Assembly: GCA_963715655.1 (NCBI GenBank)
Contig: OY970262.1
Span: 868,001-932,000, forward strand
Direction of reading: 5' to 3'
Length of the DNA: 64,000 nucleotides
DNA from: JANQPD01 sp963715655
Lineage (GTDB): Bacteria > Bacteroidota > Bacteroidia > Flavobacteriales > Schleiferiaceae
Below the pieces are notes generated by a model. It made no database searches. It saw nothing but the letters and a program-made list of their open reading frames with translations, and was not told where the DNA came from. A program made the position numbers and the translations under genes. Of the stretch, positions 8,739 to 17,937 are shown in pieces; within the stretch, counting starts at the first letter, position 1, and every line of letters begins with the position of its first letter.

Positions 8739-9533
8739 ATGAAAAAGCACTTTCTCCTCCTTTTACTTTTTATAGGGTTTACCCATTTTTCTTTTGCTCC
8801 GGCTAACGAAAAAACAGCTTTACGCACGGTTGAAAATACTGCGTTTGGTGTGGGAGAATTTTTGAAATACAGAATTCATTATGGTATTATTGATGCCGGT
8901 ATTGCCGAATTACGCGTAACCGAAATGGTTACAAAAAAAGGCAGACCTACTTTTCACATGGTTGGTACGGGGCGCTCTACTGGTATGGCCGAATGGTTTT
9001 TTAAAACTAGAGATCGCTATGAAACCTTTATAGATCAAGAAAGTATTTTGCCTTGGGAGTTTATTAGAGACGTAAACGAAGGAGGCCATATTATTAAGCG
9101 TCATTTGCTTTTTGATCATTACAGCAACAAGGCTAGGGCATTGGAGCAGCAAGGAAAAGAGTATGATATTCCGGTATTTGCACAGGATATGTTAAGTGCT
9201 TTTTATTACGCTCGCACGTTTGATCAAAGTTTATTGAAAGTGGGCGATCAATTGCCCATCACCATGTTTTTAGATTATGAAGAGTTTCCTTTCTTTTTGA
9301 AATACGAGGGAAAAGAATGGATGAGTACCAAATGGGGGAAAGTAAAATGTTTAAAATTTACACCGGTGGTGCAAGCGGGCAGGGTGTTTAAAGATCAAGA
9401 AGGTGTAACCCTTTGGGTGAGTGATGATGCAGGGAAAGTTCCGGTTAGATTACAGGCTGACCTACAAGTAGGTAGTGTAAAAATGGATTTGGAAGCATAC
9501 AGCGGATTATTGCGTCCTTTAACATTTAAATAA
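8739..9533 (+). CDS. Exported DUF3108-like protein
   Basis: A 264-residue protein with a clear signal peptide (KKHFLLLLLFIGFTHFSFA, cleavage near 20). The mature part begins FGVGEFLKYRIHYGIIDAGIAEL and continues with RDRYETFIDQESILPWEF, a pattern I associate with DUF3108 periplasmic proteins predicted to form a lipocalin-like beta structure. The function is unknown. It probably acts in the periplasm. The next gene starts 37 bases later with its own promoter element, so it is probably not co-transcribed by necessity. Confidence 0.7.
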   Translation: MKKHFLLLLLFIGFTHFSFAPANEKTALRTVENTAFGVGEFLKYRIHYGIIDAGIAELRVTEMVTKKGRPTFHMVGTGRSTGMAEWFFKTRDRYETFIDQESILPWEFIRDVNEGGHIIKRHLLFDHYSNKARALEQQGKEYDIPVFAQDMLSAFYYARTFDQSLLKVGDQLPITMFLDYEEFPFFLKYEGKEWMSTKWGKVKCLKFTPVVQAGRVFKDQEGVTLWVSDDAGKVPVRLQADLQVGSVKMDLEAYSGLLRPLTFK

Positions 9534-9542
9534 TTTTACCAA

Positions 9543-9550
9543 TACCTTTG
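9543..9550 (+). promoter_or_regulatory. Promoter -7 element before tryptophan 2,3-dioxygenase
   Basis: TACCTTTG matches TAnnTTTG exactly and lies 20 bases before the ATG at 9571. It overlaps the end of the intergenic gap after the DUF3108-like gene. Confidence 0.5.
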
Positions 9551-9570
9551 GCGGATAAAATTAGTATTAC

Positions 9571-10530
9571 ATGGATATTACGCCTGAGTTAAAAGAACGT
9601 ATAGATGCGCTTGCGCTTAAATATAAAGCTAGTGGTCAGGAATTATTAGCGTATTTAGATGGTTTACTTTACGCAGATTATAATACCTATTGGGATTATG
9701 TGCACTTAGATACGCTCTTAAGTTTACAAACGCCTAAAACCAGCATCCCTGATGAAGAAATCTTCATCATGTATCATCAAATTACAGAACTTTATTTTAA
9801 ATTGAGCCTGCATGAAATTAAGCAATTAGCAGATGCAGAAAACCTTTCGGTAGAGTTGCTTACCAATAAATTGCTACGTTTAAACCGATATTTTGGAGCG
9901 CTCACACATTCCTTTGCGGTGATGGAGAAAGGCATGGATCGTAAACAATTCTTAGATTTCCGTATGTCTTTAATTCCGGCTAGCGGATTTCAGTCTGCTC
10001 AATACAGAATGATAGAGATTGGCGCAACGGATTTTATCCGTTTGGTTGATAAAGATTATCGCAAGGAAATGGAGGGGAGCAACCCAACTTTTGATGAAAT
10101 GTACGAGCGTATTTATTGGAAAAAGGGCGCAACCTTAGAAGCTACGGGAGCTAAAACGCTAACCTTAAAACAGTTTGAGCTTAAATACACCGAAGAGCTA
10201 AAACGCATGGCGCTTAGGTATGAGAACAAAAACCTTTGGAAACTTTATAAAGGGTTATCAGAAAAAGATCAAGCGAATGCAGAGTTAAAAGCCGCATATA
10301 AGTTGTTTGATCAAAATGTAAATATAAATTGGCCACTTCAGCATTATAAAACCTCCGTACGTTATTTAGCTATGCGGCCTGATGATATATCAAGTACAGG
10401 AGGCACCAATTGGCAGAAATATTTACCTCCACGTTTTCAAAAACGTATTTTTTACCCTGAATTATATACTGCTGAGGAAATTGAAAATTGGGGAAAAGGA
10501 TGGGTAGAAGAGGCACTTAGTGAAATTTAA
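9571..10530 (+). CDS. Tryptophan 2,3-dioxygenase
   Basis: A haem enzyme that opens the indole ring of L-tryptophan to N-formylkynurenine, the first step of the kynurenine pathway (catabolism or NAD synthesis). The 319 residues carry the family's YHQITELYFKLSLHEI helix near the start, the probable haem-ligand His in LQHYKTSVRYLA, and the STGGTNWQKYLPPR loop that corresponds to the substrate-side GTGG loop of canonical enzymes. The sequence is of the Bacteroidota type, divergent from proteobacterial TDO. No other kynurenine gene is seen in the window, although nadE lies at 27 kb. Confidence 0.88.
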   Translation: MDITPELKERIDALALKYKASGQELLAYLDGLLYADYNTYWDYVHLDTLLSLQTPKTSIPDEEIFIMYHQITELYFKLSLHEIKQLADAENLSVELLTNKLLRLNRYFGALTHSFAVMEKGMDRKQFLDFRMSLIPASGFQSAQYRMIEIGATDFIRLVDKDYRKEMEGSNPTFDEMYERIYWKKGATLEATGAKTLTLKQFELKYTEELKRMALRYENKNLWKLYKGLSEKDQANAELKAAYKLFDQNVNINWPLQHYKTSVRYLAMRPDDISSTGGTNWQKYLPPRFQKRIFYPELYTAEEIENWGKGWVEEALSEI

Positions 10531-10591
10531 TAGGAAAGTTCTTACAGGAATTTACACATGAATAGGCTTGTCTTAATGTCTTGTTAATGTG

Positions 10592-10623
10592 TTTGTTGCA
10601 TTGAAAAATTACTGTTATGTTTG
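10592..10623 (+). promoter_or_regulatory. Full Bacteroidota promoter before the M23 peptidase gene
   Basis: TTTG at 10592-10595, 20 bases, then TATGTTTG at 10616-10623: both boxes match consensus. It lies 36 bases before the ATG at 10660 and inside a longer open frame, which argues for the ATG start. Confidence 0.65.
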
Positions 10624-10659
10624 TGCTTTATTTTTTTAATTAAAAGCTTCCTAAAATAC

Positions 10660-11970
10660 ATGAACAAACGTCTCAAAATTTTTACCACACTAGCAGCAGC
10701 CGTATTATTAGTTGTAATTGTAGTTAAGATTAGTTTAAGTACTCAAACGCAAAATTTTGAGGAACAGGAGACAATAGAGGTCAGTATAAAGGAAAAACAA
10801 CCTGCCATCATTAAATTTGGATTACCGGTTGATTCTTTTATGGTAGATGAGCACGTGGTAGAAGCCGGTGAGAGTTTCGGAAACATCTTGCTTTCTTACG
10901 GTATTGAATACAGTATCATCAATCAAATAGCAGAAAATTTTAGAGAAGTTTTTGATGTTCGTCAGTTACGCTCGGGGAAACCTTACACGCTTTTCTGCGA
11001 AAATCAAAACGATAACAAAGTGGCGCGTTACATGGTGTATGAGCCTTCTGCAACCAATTATATAGTATTTGATTTACAGGATTCTGTGAAGGTATATCGT
11101 GGTGAAAAGGAAATTACCATCCGTACCACAGCGGTAAGCGGGCAAATTAATTCTTCTCTATATGAATCTTTGCGTGCTAAGAATGTTTCGCCCGCACTTA
11201 CCATGCGCTTAGCCGATGTGTATGCTTGGTCTATCGATTTTTTCAGAATCCAAAAAGGAGATTTTTACAAAGTAATTTATGAGGAGAATTTTATTGATGA
11301 TACCGTTTCGGTAGGTATTGGTAAAATTGTAGCCGCTGATTTTAATCATGGTGGTAAAGATTTTTATTCTTTCTTTTATGAAAAAGGAGAAGAGTATGCA
11401 GATTATTTTAATGAAGATGGCGGCACTCTTAAAAAAGCATTTTTAAAGGCTCCGTTAAATTTTTCACGTATTAGCAGCAGATATACGCCTAAACGATTTC
11501 ATCCGGTTTTAAAAAGATGGAAATCGCATTTAGGAACTGATTATGCAGCTCCCCACGGTACACCAATTATGAGCACTGCTAACGGAACTGTAATTGCTGC
11601 GTCATACACCGGTGGTAATGGAAATTATGTAAAAATTCAACATAATAGCACCTACACAACGCAGTATTTACACATGAGTAAATTTGCTGCCGGCATGAAA
11701 AAAGGCAAAGTTGTAAAGCAAGGTGATGTAATTGGCTACGTTGGTAGCACTGGTTTGGCTACAGGCCCGCATGTATGTTACAGATTTTGGAAACACGGCA
11801 AGCAGGTAGATCCGTACCAGCAAGATTTACCTGATAGTGAGCCGATAAAAGCCGAGTATAAAGCGGAATATACCAAGTTTATGCTTGAATTAAAAGCGCA
11901 ACTTGACGATATGAACGTGCCAAATAAAGTGAAAGAAGCGGATAAAGTATTGGTTGCTTCTGCCGGTTAA
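10660..11970 (+). CDS. M23-family peptidoglycan endopeptidase
   Basis: A 436-residue membrane-anchored or secreted peptidase that probably cuts peptidoglycan cross-links. Order of parts: N-terminal hydrophobic helix (about 6-22), a LysM/OapA-like lead region (VDEHVVEAGESFGNILLSYG), a middle domain, and the lysostaphin-type M23 domain (about 300-400). Zinc ligands are visible as HLGTDYAAPHGTP (His and Asp) and HVCYRFWKHGKQVDP (His). ATG at 10660 is chosen because a complete promoter lies between it and the upstream TTG of the open frame. Its last bases overlap the convergent recJ stop by 4. Confidence 0.9.
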   Translation: MNKRLKIFTTLAAAVLLVVIVVKISLSTQTQNFEEQETIEVSIKEKQPAIIKFGLPVDSFMVDEHVVEAGESFGNILLSYGIEYSIINQIAENFREVFDVRQLRSGKPYTLFCENQNDNKVARYMVYEPSATNYIVFDLQDSVKVYRGEKEITIRTTAVSGQINSSLYESLRAKNVSPALTMRLADVYAWSIDFFRIQKGDFYKVIYEENFIDDTVSVGIGKIVAADFNHGGKDFYSFFYEKGEEYADYFNEDGGTLKKAFLKAPLNFSRISSRYTPKRFHPVLKRWKSHLGTDYAAPHGTPIMSTANGTVIAASYTGGNGNYVKIQHNSTYTTQYLHMSKFAAGMKKGKVVKQGDVIGYVGSTGLATGPHVCYRFWKHGKQVDPYQQDLPDSEPIKAEYKAEYTKFMLELKAQLDDMNVPNKVKEADKVLVASAG

Positions 11971-13697
11971 ATTCTATTTTCGGTAAGGTCTAAATCTTTT
12001 ATTTTTAGCTGTAAGCTTATATTTCCTTTAAAGTTGTTTTCTTCTAAATGGTATAAAACGGAAACAGGTTTTCCGCTTTTTAACAATTGAATTTTATCAC
12101 CCATACCAAAGCCAATTCCTGATATTTCTAAATTGCTTTCTGGGTCTTTTACTACAATACGCAAGTGTGCTTCTTCTTCACCTACCGCTTTGCTAAATCC
12201 CGTGTCCATTAAATTATCGCTCCTAAATATGGGCGACAAATTTTGAGGGCCAAAAGGAGCAAACTGTTTTAATATTCTGTTAAAACTTTGATTTTCCATA
12301 CCTAAAAAATCGGAAAGCAGCAGCGTGGCGTCCACGCTTATTTCAGGTGTTTTTAATGCTTCAGGCATTGTTTCTTGCACCACCTTTTCAAATTGAGCCA
12401 TAAATGCGGGTAACTTTTTTTCTTCCATGGTCATTCCTGCCGCATACATATGTCCTCCAAACTGAATAAGTTCATCCGCGCAAGCTTCTAACGCATGATA
12501 CACATCAAAACCCATAACACTGCGTGCAGATCCGGCTAAAATTCCATCACCACTTTTTGTGAAAACTACGGTGGGGCGGTAAAAAGTTTCTACCAAGCGA
12601 GAAGCCACAATACCAATAACTCCTTTATGCCATTCTGAAGAATATGCTACGGTGCTGCATCGGTCGCCAAGCTGTTCAATTTGATCCATTGCTTCAACCG
12701 TAATTTCCTTATCCAGCGTTTTCCGATTTTCATTGTGCAAATTTATTTGAGTGCTTAACTCGGAAATCTCCGCCTCATCGCTACTCGTTAAAAGCTTAAC
12801 CGCCAGCTCTCCATGTGCAACTCTACCCGCAGCATTTATGCGTGGACCAAGGGTAAAAACCACATCATTAATGTCCATTATTTTTTCCTCGCGTTGGGCT
12901 AGTTTCTTTAAATATTTAAATCCGGTTCTAGGGTTTTCATTTATCAACTTTAAGCCGTAGAAGGCCAATACTCTGTTTTCACCCACTATGGGTACAATAT
13001 CTGCACCAATGCTTACGGCTAGTAAATCTAATAGGGGGTGCCATGTTTCATCTGCTAAATTCCAATCTTTACATAAGGCTTGTACCAATTTAAAGCCAAC
13101 GCCACAGCCGCTTAATTCATCAAACGGATAGGCGCAATCTTTTCGCTTAGGATCTAAAACGGCTACGGCTTTAGGTATTTCTGCCCCCGGACGGTGGTGG
13201 TCGCAAATAATAAAATCAATACCTTTTTCAGTGGCGTATGCTACTTTGTCAATAGCTTTTATCCCGCAGTCTAAGGCAATAATTAAGGAAAAGTCATTGT
13301 CTGCAGCGTAATCAATTCCGATGGTAGATATTCCATATCCTTCCTTGTATCTATCAGGAATGTAAGTACTTATGTTTTGATAATGATTAATTAAAAAGGA
13401 ATAAACCAAGGAAACAGCAGTGGTGCCATCTACATCATAATCACCATAAATTAAAATCTGTTGGTTGTTTTGAATAGACGCATTAATTCTCTCAACGGCT
13501 TTGTCCATATCTCGCATTAAAAACGGATTATGGAGCGTACTTAAATTGGGTCTAAAAAACTCTTTAGCTTCATTAAAAGAACTAACGCCACGCTGCACCA
13601 ATAAGCTGCACAACTTTGGTTGAATATTAAGGGCTTGCTGTAAGGTGCTTACTAGTTGAGGTTCAGCAGGAGTAACAAAAGGCCAGCGGTTTTTCAT
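11967..13697 (-). CDS. recJ: Single-stranded-DNA-specific exonuclease RecJ
   Basis: A 5'-3' single-strand DNA exonuclease used in recombination and mismatch repair; 576 residues. The DHH-family motifs are all present: IYGDYDVDGTTAVSL, the signature CDHH (FIICDHHRPGAEI), GPRINAAGR, and the DHHA1 box FGGHMYAAGMTM. The frame opens with a GTG at 13706, but the ATG at 13697 begins the normal KNRWPF sequence and is preferred. It is the last gene of the minus-strand run maeB-usp-DAHP synthase-recJ, starting 27 bases after the preceding stop. Confidence 0.96.
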   Translation of the reverse strand: MKNRWPFVTPAEPQLVSTLQQALNIQPKLCSLLVQRGVSSFNEAKEFFRPNLSTLHNPFLMRDMDKAVERINASIQNNQQILIYGDYDVDGTTAVSLVYSFLINHYQNISTYIPDRYKEGYGISTIGIDYAADNDFSLIIALDCGIKAIDKVAYATEKGIDFIICDHHRPGAEIPKAVAVLDPKRKDCAYPFDELSGCGVGFKLVQALCKDWNLADETWHPLLDLLAVSIGADIVPIVGENRVLAFYGLKLINENPRTGFKYLKKLAQREEKIMDINDVVFTLGPRINAAGRVAHGELAVKLLTSSDEAEISELSTQINLHNENRKTLDKEITVEAMDQIEQLGDRCSTVAYSSEWHKGVIGIVASRLVETFYRPTVVFTKSGDGILAGSARSVMGFDVYHALEACADELIQFGGHMYAAGMTMEEKKLPAFMAQFEKVVQETMPEALKTPEISVDATLLLSDFLGMENQSFNRILKQFAPFGPQNLSPIFRSDNLMDTGFSKAVGEEEAHLRIVVKDPESNLEISGIGFGMGDKIQLLKSGKPVSVLYHLEENNFKGNISLQLKIKDLDLTENRI

Positions 13698-13724
13698 ATA
13701 CACCACAAGGTATAAAAACTATAC

Positions 13725-14804
13725 TTACCTATTTTTTTGTTGCTGCTTTATTTGGGTATCTATAGAGTATTTATGTATAAGCTGAAAAAGTTCGTGTACT
13801 ATTTCTTCGTCCAAACCTTCGGCATTGCCTGTGGCTTTGCGTTGTTCCAAAATTTTGAACCAGCGCTTCATTTGAAAAATAGTAATCTGATGCGTTTCTT
13901 TAACTCGCCCAATTTCTTCAACCGTACTAATTCTATCCTTCAACAAATGCAGAATTCCTTCGTCTATGGTGTCAATTTTAGCGCGCAGTTCCTCCAAGCT
14001 ATCTACAAATTTTTCATCATCTATAAACTCTTTTCTTGTTTCTAAATGATTTAGTAAATCAGCTAAAGCTGATGGCGTAAGCTGTTGTGCAGCATCACTT
14101 AAGGCTTTCTCTGGTGCGCGATGCGCTTCAATCATAAAACCACCAATACCCAAATCTAAAGCTGCTTGGCACACTTCTTCAATTAACGCACGCTTACCTG
14201 CAATATGACTAGGATCGCAAATTATGGGTAAATCAGGCGCTAATCTTCTCAGCTCAAACATCAACTCCCACTTTGGCTCATTTCTAAACGGTTGGCTTTG
14301 ATAGGCGTAAAACCCTCTGTGCACTGCGGCTAGCTGTGTAATGCCTGATTTTTCTAATCGCTCTAAAGCACCCATCCATAAACTTAATTCAGGGTGAATA
14401 GGATTTTTTACCATTACCGGAATGTTGGTGCCTCTTAAAGCATCGGCAATTTCTTGCACATAAAAAGGATTAACCGTTGTACGTGCGCCAATCCATAAAA
14501 AATCAATATTGGCTTCCAGCGCTTTTTCTACGTGATACGCGTTGGCCACTTCTGTAGTTACCGGTAAATTATTTGCTTCTCCGGCTTTTTTTAACCACTG
14601 CAGCGCTGGTTCACCTATTCCTTCAAAGCTACCCGGCTTGGTTCTAGGTTTCCAAACGCCTCCGCGCAAAGCGCTAGGCTTTAAATATTTAGATATTAAA
14701 CTAGCGGTTTCCAACATTTGCTCCTCGCTTTCTACAGAGCAAGGTCCGGCAATTAACATTGGGTGAGCATCGGCTTTAAGCCAAGAGGGTAACGGTGCGC
14801 TCAT
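13725..14804 (-). CDS. Bifunctional DAHP synthase / chorismate mutase
   Basis: Joins phosphoenolpyruvate and erythrose 4-phosphate (first shikimate step) and converts chorismate to prephenate. The N-terminal 1-260 is a KDPG-aldolase-like DAHP synthase with IAGPCSVES, the KPRTKPGSFEG loop and CDPSHIAGKR. The C-terminal 270-350 is an all-helical AroQ-type chorismate mutase (LEELRAKIDTIDEGILHLLKDR, VHELFQLIH). The order synthase then mutase is the usual Bacteroidota one and couples feedback of the whole aromatic pathway. It starts 3 bases after the universal stress gene stop, so it is co-transcribed with maeB and usp. Confidence 0.94.
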   Translation of the reverse strand: MSAPLPSWLKADAHPMLIAGPCSVESEEQMLETASLISKYLKPSALRGGVWKPRTKPGSFEGIGEPALQWLKKAGEANNLPVTTEVANAYHVEKALEANIDFLWIGARTTVNPFYVQEIADALRGTNIPVMVKNPIHPELSLWMGALERLEKSGITQLAAVHRGFYAYQSQPFRNEPKWELMFELRRLAPDLPIICDPSHIAGKRALIEEVCQAALDLGIGGFMIEAHRAPEKALSDAAQQLTPSALADLLNHLETRKEFIDDEKFVDSLEELRAKIDTIDEGILHLLKDRISTVEEIGRVKETHQITIFQMKRWFKILEQRKATGNAEGLDEEIVHELFQLIHKYSIDTQIKQQQKNR

Positions 14805-14807
14805 GCT

Positions 14808-15605
14808 TTATTTTTGATGTAAGGCAAGCAAAGGCATGGTGGTATGAAAAGCCAATTGTTTCGTTAAACTAGAATGAAATAAGCCTTCAAAAAAACCATA
14901 CTTTTTAGTCATTGAAGCAATAATGTCTGCTTTGGTATCTATTGCATGTTGCAATATCGCTTCTTCTTTTTCTTGCTCTTTTACAATGGTATAGGAGTGC
15001 GAAACACCTGTAAGTGCTTCCTCAATAATGGCTCTGCCATTAGCTTCAGCGCTTTCGCCCTGTATATGCATAATGTCTATATGCAAACCATAAATTTGAG
15101 CAAAGCTTGCCAAGTGTTGTAAGGTTTTGGTTGATTCGCTCGCCTTTAACTCAGAGCAATAAAGCATCTTTTTTAAGGTGCCAAAAGTTGCTTGTGGCGG
15201 TATTACTAACACAGGTACTTCGGTAGCTTCAATAACGGATGCCGCGTTGCTACCAATTAAAATTTCTTCTATGCCACTAGAGCCTTTTGTGCCCATTACC
15301 ACGTAAGCAATTTTAGATTCTTTTGCCTTTTCTTTAATAATGCGCACGGGGTTGCCCATTAAAACTTTTGTGCTAAACGGAACATCTAAGTTCACCAAAT
15401 CCTTTTCAAAATGCTTCATATTATGTTCAGCATTTTTATGTACAGATTCTAAAAGCTTAGTAGCGTTGAAACTGTTTTCAGAATACGGTAAATCATACGT
15501 ATTAATCACCTTTAATGTACCTTTTATCCTTTTGCAAAGGTCAATGGCAAAGGGTAATGCGTTTTTGCTTTCTTCAGAAAAATCTGTGGGGAATAAAACT
15601 TCCAT
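14808..15605 (-). CDS. Tandem universal stress protein (UspA family)
   Basis: 265 residues forming two Usp domains. The first (about 1-145) begins MEVLFPTDFSEESKNAL and keeps the nucleotide-binding pattern GTKGSSGIEEILIGSNAASV. The second (about 150-265) ends SLTKQLAFHTTMPLLALHQK and lacks the glycine pattern, so probably only one half binds ATP. ATG at 15605 is used: the longer frame to 15647 would overlap the end of maeB, and the canonical domain begins at this Met. The start is 4 bases downstream of the maeB stop. Confidence 0.9.
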   Translation of the reverse strand: MEVLFPTDFSEESKNALPFAIDLCKRIKGTLKVINTYDLPYSENSFNATKLLESVHKNAEHNMKHFEKDLVNLDVPFSTKVLMGNPVRIIKEKAKESKIAYVVMGTKGSSGIEEILIGSNAASVIEATEVPVLVIPPQATFGTLKKMLYCSELKASESTKTLQHLASFAQIYGLHIDIMHIQGESAEANGRAIIEEALTGVSHSYTIVKEQEKEEAILQHAIDTKADIIASMTKKYGFFEGLFHSSLTKQLAFHTTMPLLALHQK

Positions 15606-15609
15606 AGCG

Positions 15610-17886
15610 TTATTTTTTAATTCGTGTTTGTGCATCAACAGATGCAAGGGTTACCATGTTTACAATTTCGCGCATACTTGCACCAAGCTGCAGTACGTGA
15701 GCCGGTTTATTTAAGCCTAACAAAAAAGGTCCTAACGCTTCGGCAGCGCCAAAACTTTGCAGCATTTTATAAGCAATATTACCGGCTGCCAAATTTGGGA
15801 AAATAAATACGTTAGCCTTGTGCTTTACCAAATCGCTAAAAGGGAAAGATTCTTCTAAAAGCTCTGTGTTTAAAGCAAAATTGGCTTGCATTTCACCATC
15901 AACTACTAGCTCAGGGTAATCTTTACGTAAAATGGCCGTGGCTTTTTGCATTTTTCGGCTGGTAGCGGTACGGCTACTTCCAAAATTACTGTAGCTTAAA
16001 AGAGCTATTCTTGGTGTAATATTTATACGCTGCACCAATTTTGAAGTTTGCACCGTTATTTCCACAATTTCTTCAACGGTGGGATCTTCAATTAAAGTAG
16101 TATCGCTAAAAAAGATAGGGCCACGTGCGGTAAGTAAAATGTACATTCCGGCAACTCTTCTTACGTTTGGTTCTGTGCCTATAAGTTCAAATAGAGGCTG
16201 TATAACTTCAGCGTATTTTCTAGTTACTCCGCTAATAAAGGCGTCTGCATCATTGGCTTCCAGCATGGCTGCGCCAAAATAATTTCTATCGCGTACCTTT
16301 TTATGTGCATCAAAAAGCGTTACACCTTTGCGCTTCATTTTATTATGTAAAATCTCGGCATACTTTTCAGAAAGTTCCGGATTTTCCATAGTATCTAAAA
16401 TTGGTAAATCTTCAATCCCTAAATGGTGTTCTTCAATAAGCGCTAAAATCTTTTCGCGCTTACCAAGCAAAATTGGTTTTGCTAAACCTTCATCTACTAC
16501 AATTTGCGCGGCTTTTAACATTTTAAAATTATCGGCCTCGGCAAACACTACACGCTGCGGGTTACTACGTGCTTTCTCTTGCGCCAAACGAATAAATTTA
16601 TCATCTCGGCCAAGGCGTTTTACCAATTCTTCTTTATACGCTTTCCAATTAGTAATTGGTGTACGCGCTACGCCTGATTCCATGGCAGCTTTGGCTACAG
16701 CTGGAGCCACGGTAGTTATTAAGCGCGGATCAAACGGCTTAGGAATGATGTACTTACGGCCAAACTGTAAGTTGGTTTCATTGTATGCAAGGTTTACCAT
16801 TTCTGGTACAGTTTCCTTGGCTAGTGCAGCAATAGAGTTTACCGCAGCTAACTTCATGGCTTCATTAATTTTTTTTGCGCGCACATCAAGAGCACCTCTA
16901 AAAATAAATGGAAAGCCCAATACATTATTTACTTGATTAGGATGGTCTGAACGTCCGGTGGCCATAATAATGTCATCACGCACGGAAATAGCATCGTTGT
17001 ACGTAATCTCCGGATCAGGGTTGGCCAAGGCGAAAACAACCGGATTGTCGGCCATGGATTTCACCATTTTTTTTGAAACCACTCCTCCTTTACTTAAACC
17101 TACAAAAACGTCTGCATTTTTAAGTGCTTCGGCCAGCGTATTGCAATCCGTGGTGCTTTTAAATTCTCTCTTTTCAGGATTTAAATCTTCATCTTTCCTA
17201 TCTTGGTTTATCACGCCTTTGCTATCCAACATTAGCAGGTTTTCTGGCTTTACACCGCAGCTTATATACAATCTGGCACAGCTAACGGCACTAGCACCGG
17301 CACCGTTAAAAACCACTTTTACTTCATCAATTTTCTTATTGATAAGTTCTAGTGCATTCAGTAAAGCTGCAGCGGTAATAATGGCTGTTCCGTGCTGATC
17401 GTCATGCATTACCGGAATATCCATTTCTTCCTTTAGTCTTTTCTCTATATAAAAACATTCCGGAGCTTTTATATCTTCTAAATTGATACCGCCAAAAGTT
17501 GGCTCAAGCGCTTTTACAGTTTGGATAAATAGTTCAGGATCATCCGCATCAAGCTCTAAATCAAAAACATCAATATCTGCGAAAATTTTAAAGAGCACAC
17601 CTTTACCTTCCATTACTGGTTTGCTAGCAGCAGGGCCAATATTTCCTAAACCTAACACAGCGGTTCCGTTACTTATTACGGCTACTAAATTTCCACGGGC
17701 TGTGTACTTAAATACCGCTTCTGGGTTTTCATGAATTTCTTTACAAGGCTCAGCAACACCAGGGGAATAGGCGATGGCTAAATCTCGCTGACTATTACTG
17801 GGTTTGCTTGGTATAACTTCTATCTTACCAGGACGTCCTTCGCTGTGATAGTCGAGTATATCCTGCCTTTTACTCTTTTTAGGCAT
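15610..17886 (-). CDS. maeB: NADP-dependent malic enzyme with phosphotransacetylase-like domain
   Basis: Decarboxylates malate to pyruvate with NADP, supplying NADPH and pyruvate. 758 residues: malic enzyme part (about 1-420) with YSPGVAEPC, VISNGTAVLGLGNIG and HDDQHGTAIITAAALLNAL, followed by a phosphate-acetyltransferase-like domain (about 430-758) that in the MaeB family is mainly regulatory, sensing acetyl-CoA. First gene of a four-gene minus operon (maeB, usp, DAHP synthase/chorismate mutase, recJ). A weak -7-like TACCTTTA lies at 17911-17904. Confidence 0.96.
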   Translation of the reverse strand: MPKKSKRQDILDYHSEGRPGKIEVIPSKPSNSQRDLAIAYSPGVAEPCKEIHENPEAVFKYTARGNLVAVISNGTAVLGLGNIGPAASKPVMEGKGVLFKIFADIDVFDLELDADDPELFIQTVKALEPTFGGINLEDIKAPECFYIEKRLKEEMDIPVMHDDQHGTAIITAAALLNALELINKKIDEVKVVFNGAGASAVSCARLYISCGVKPENLLMLDSKGVINQDRKDEDLNPEKREFKSTTDCNTLAEALKNADVFVGLSKGGVVSKKMVKSMADNPVVFALANPDPEITYNDAISVRDDIIMATGRSDHPNQVNNVLGFPFIFRGALDVRAKKINEAMKLAAVNSIAALAKETVPEMVNLAYNETNLQFGRKYIIPKPFDPRLITTVAPAVAKAAMESGVARTPITNWKAYKEELVKRLGRDDKFIRLAQEKARSNPQRVVFAEADNFKMLKAAQIVVDEGLAKPILLGKREKILALIEEHHLGIEDLPILDTMENPELSEKYAEILHNKMKRKGVTLFDAHKKVRDRNYFGAAMLEANDADAFISGVTRKYAEVIQPLFELIGTEPNVRRVAGMYILLTARGPIFFSDTTLIEDPTVEEIVEITVQTSKLVQRINITPRIALLSYSNFGSSRTATSRKMQKATAILRKDYPELVVDGEMQANFALNTELLEESFPFSDLVKHKANVFIFPNLAAGNIAYKMLQSFGAAEALGPFLLGLNKPAHVLQLGASMREIVNMVTLASVDAQTRIKK

Positions 17887-17937
17887 CTAAAATGGAATTT
17901 TGTTAAAGGTAAAAACTGACTTTGAGCTGTACTATTT

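Noticed and set aside
16328..16936. Long open frame (202 codons) antisense to maeB
   Set aside because: Shadow of strong codon bias in maeB; low-complexity Ser/Ala-rich product and no promoter. The same applies to the antisense frames in leuS, pgi and hflX.
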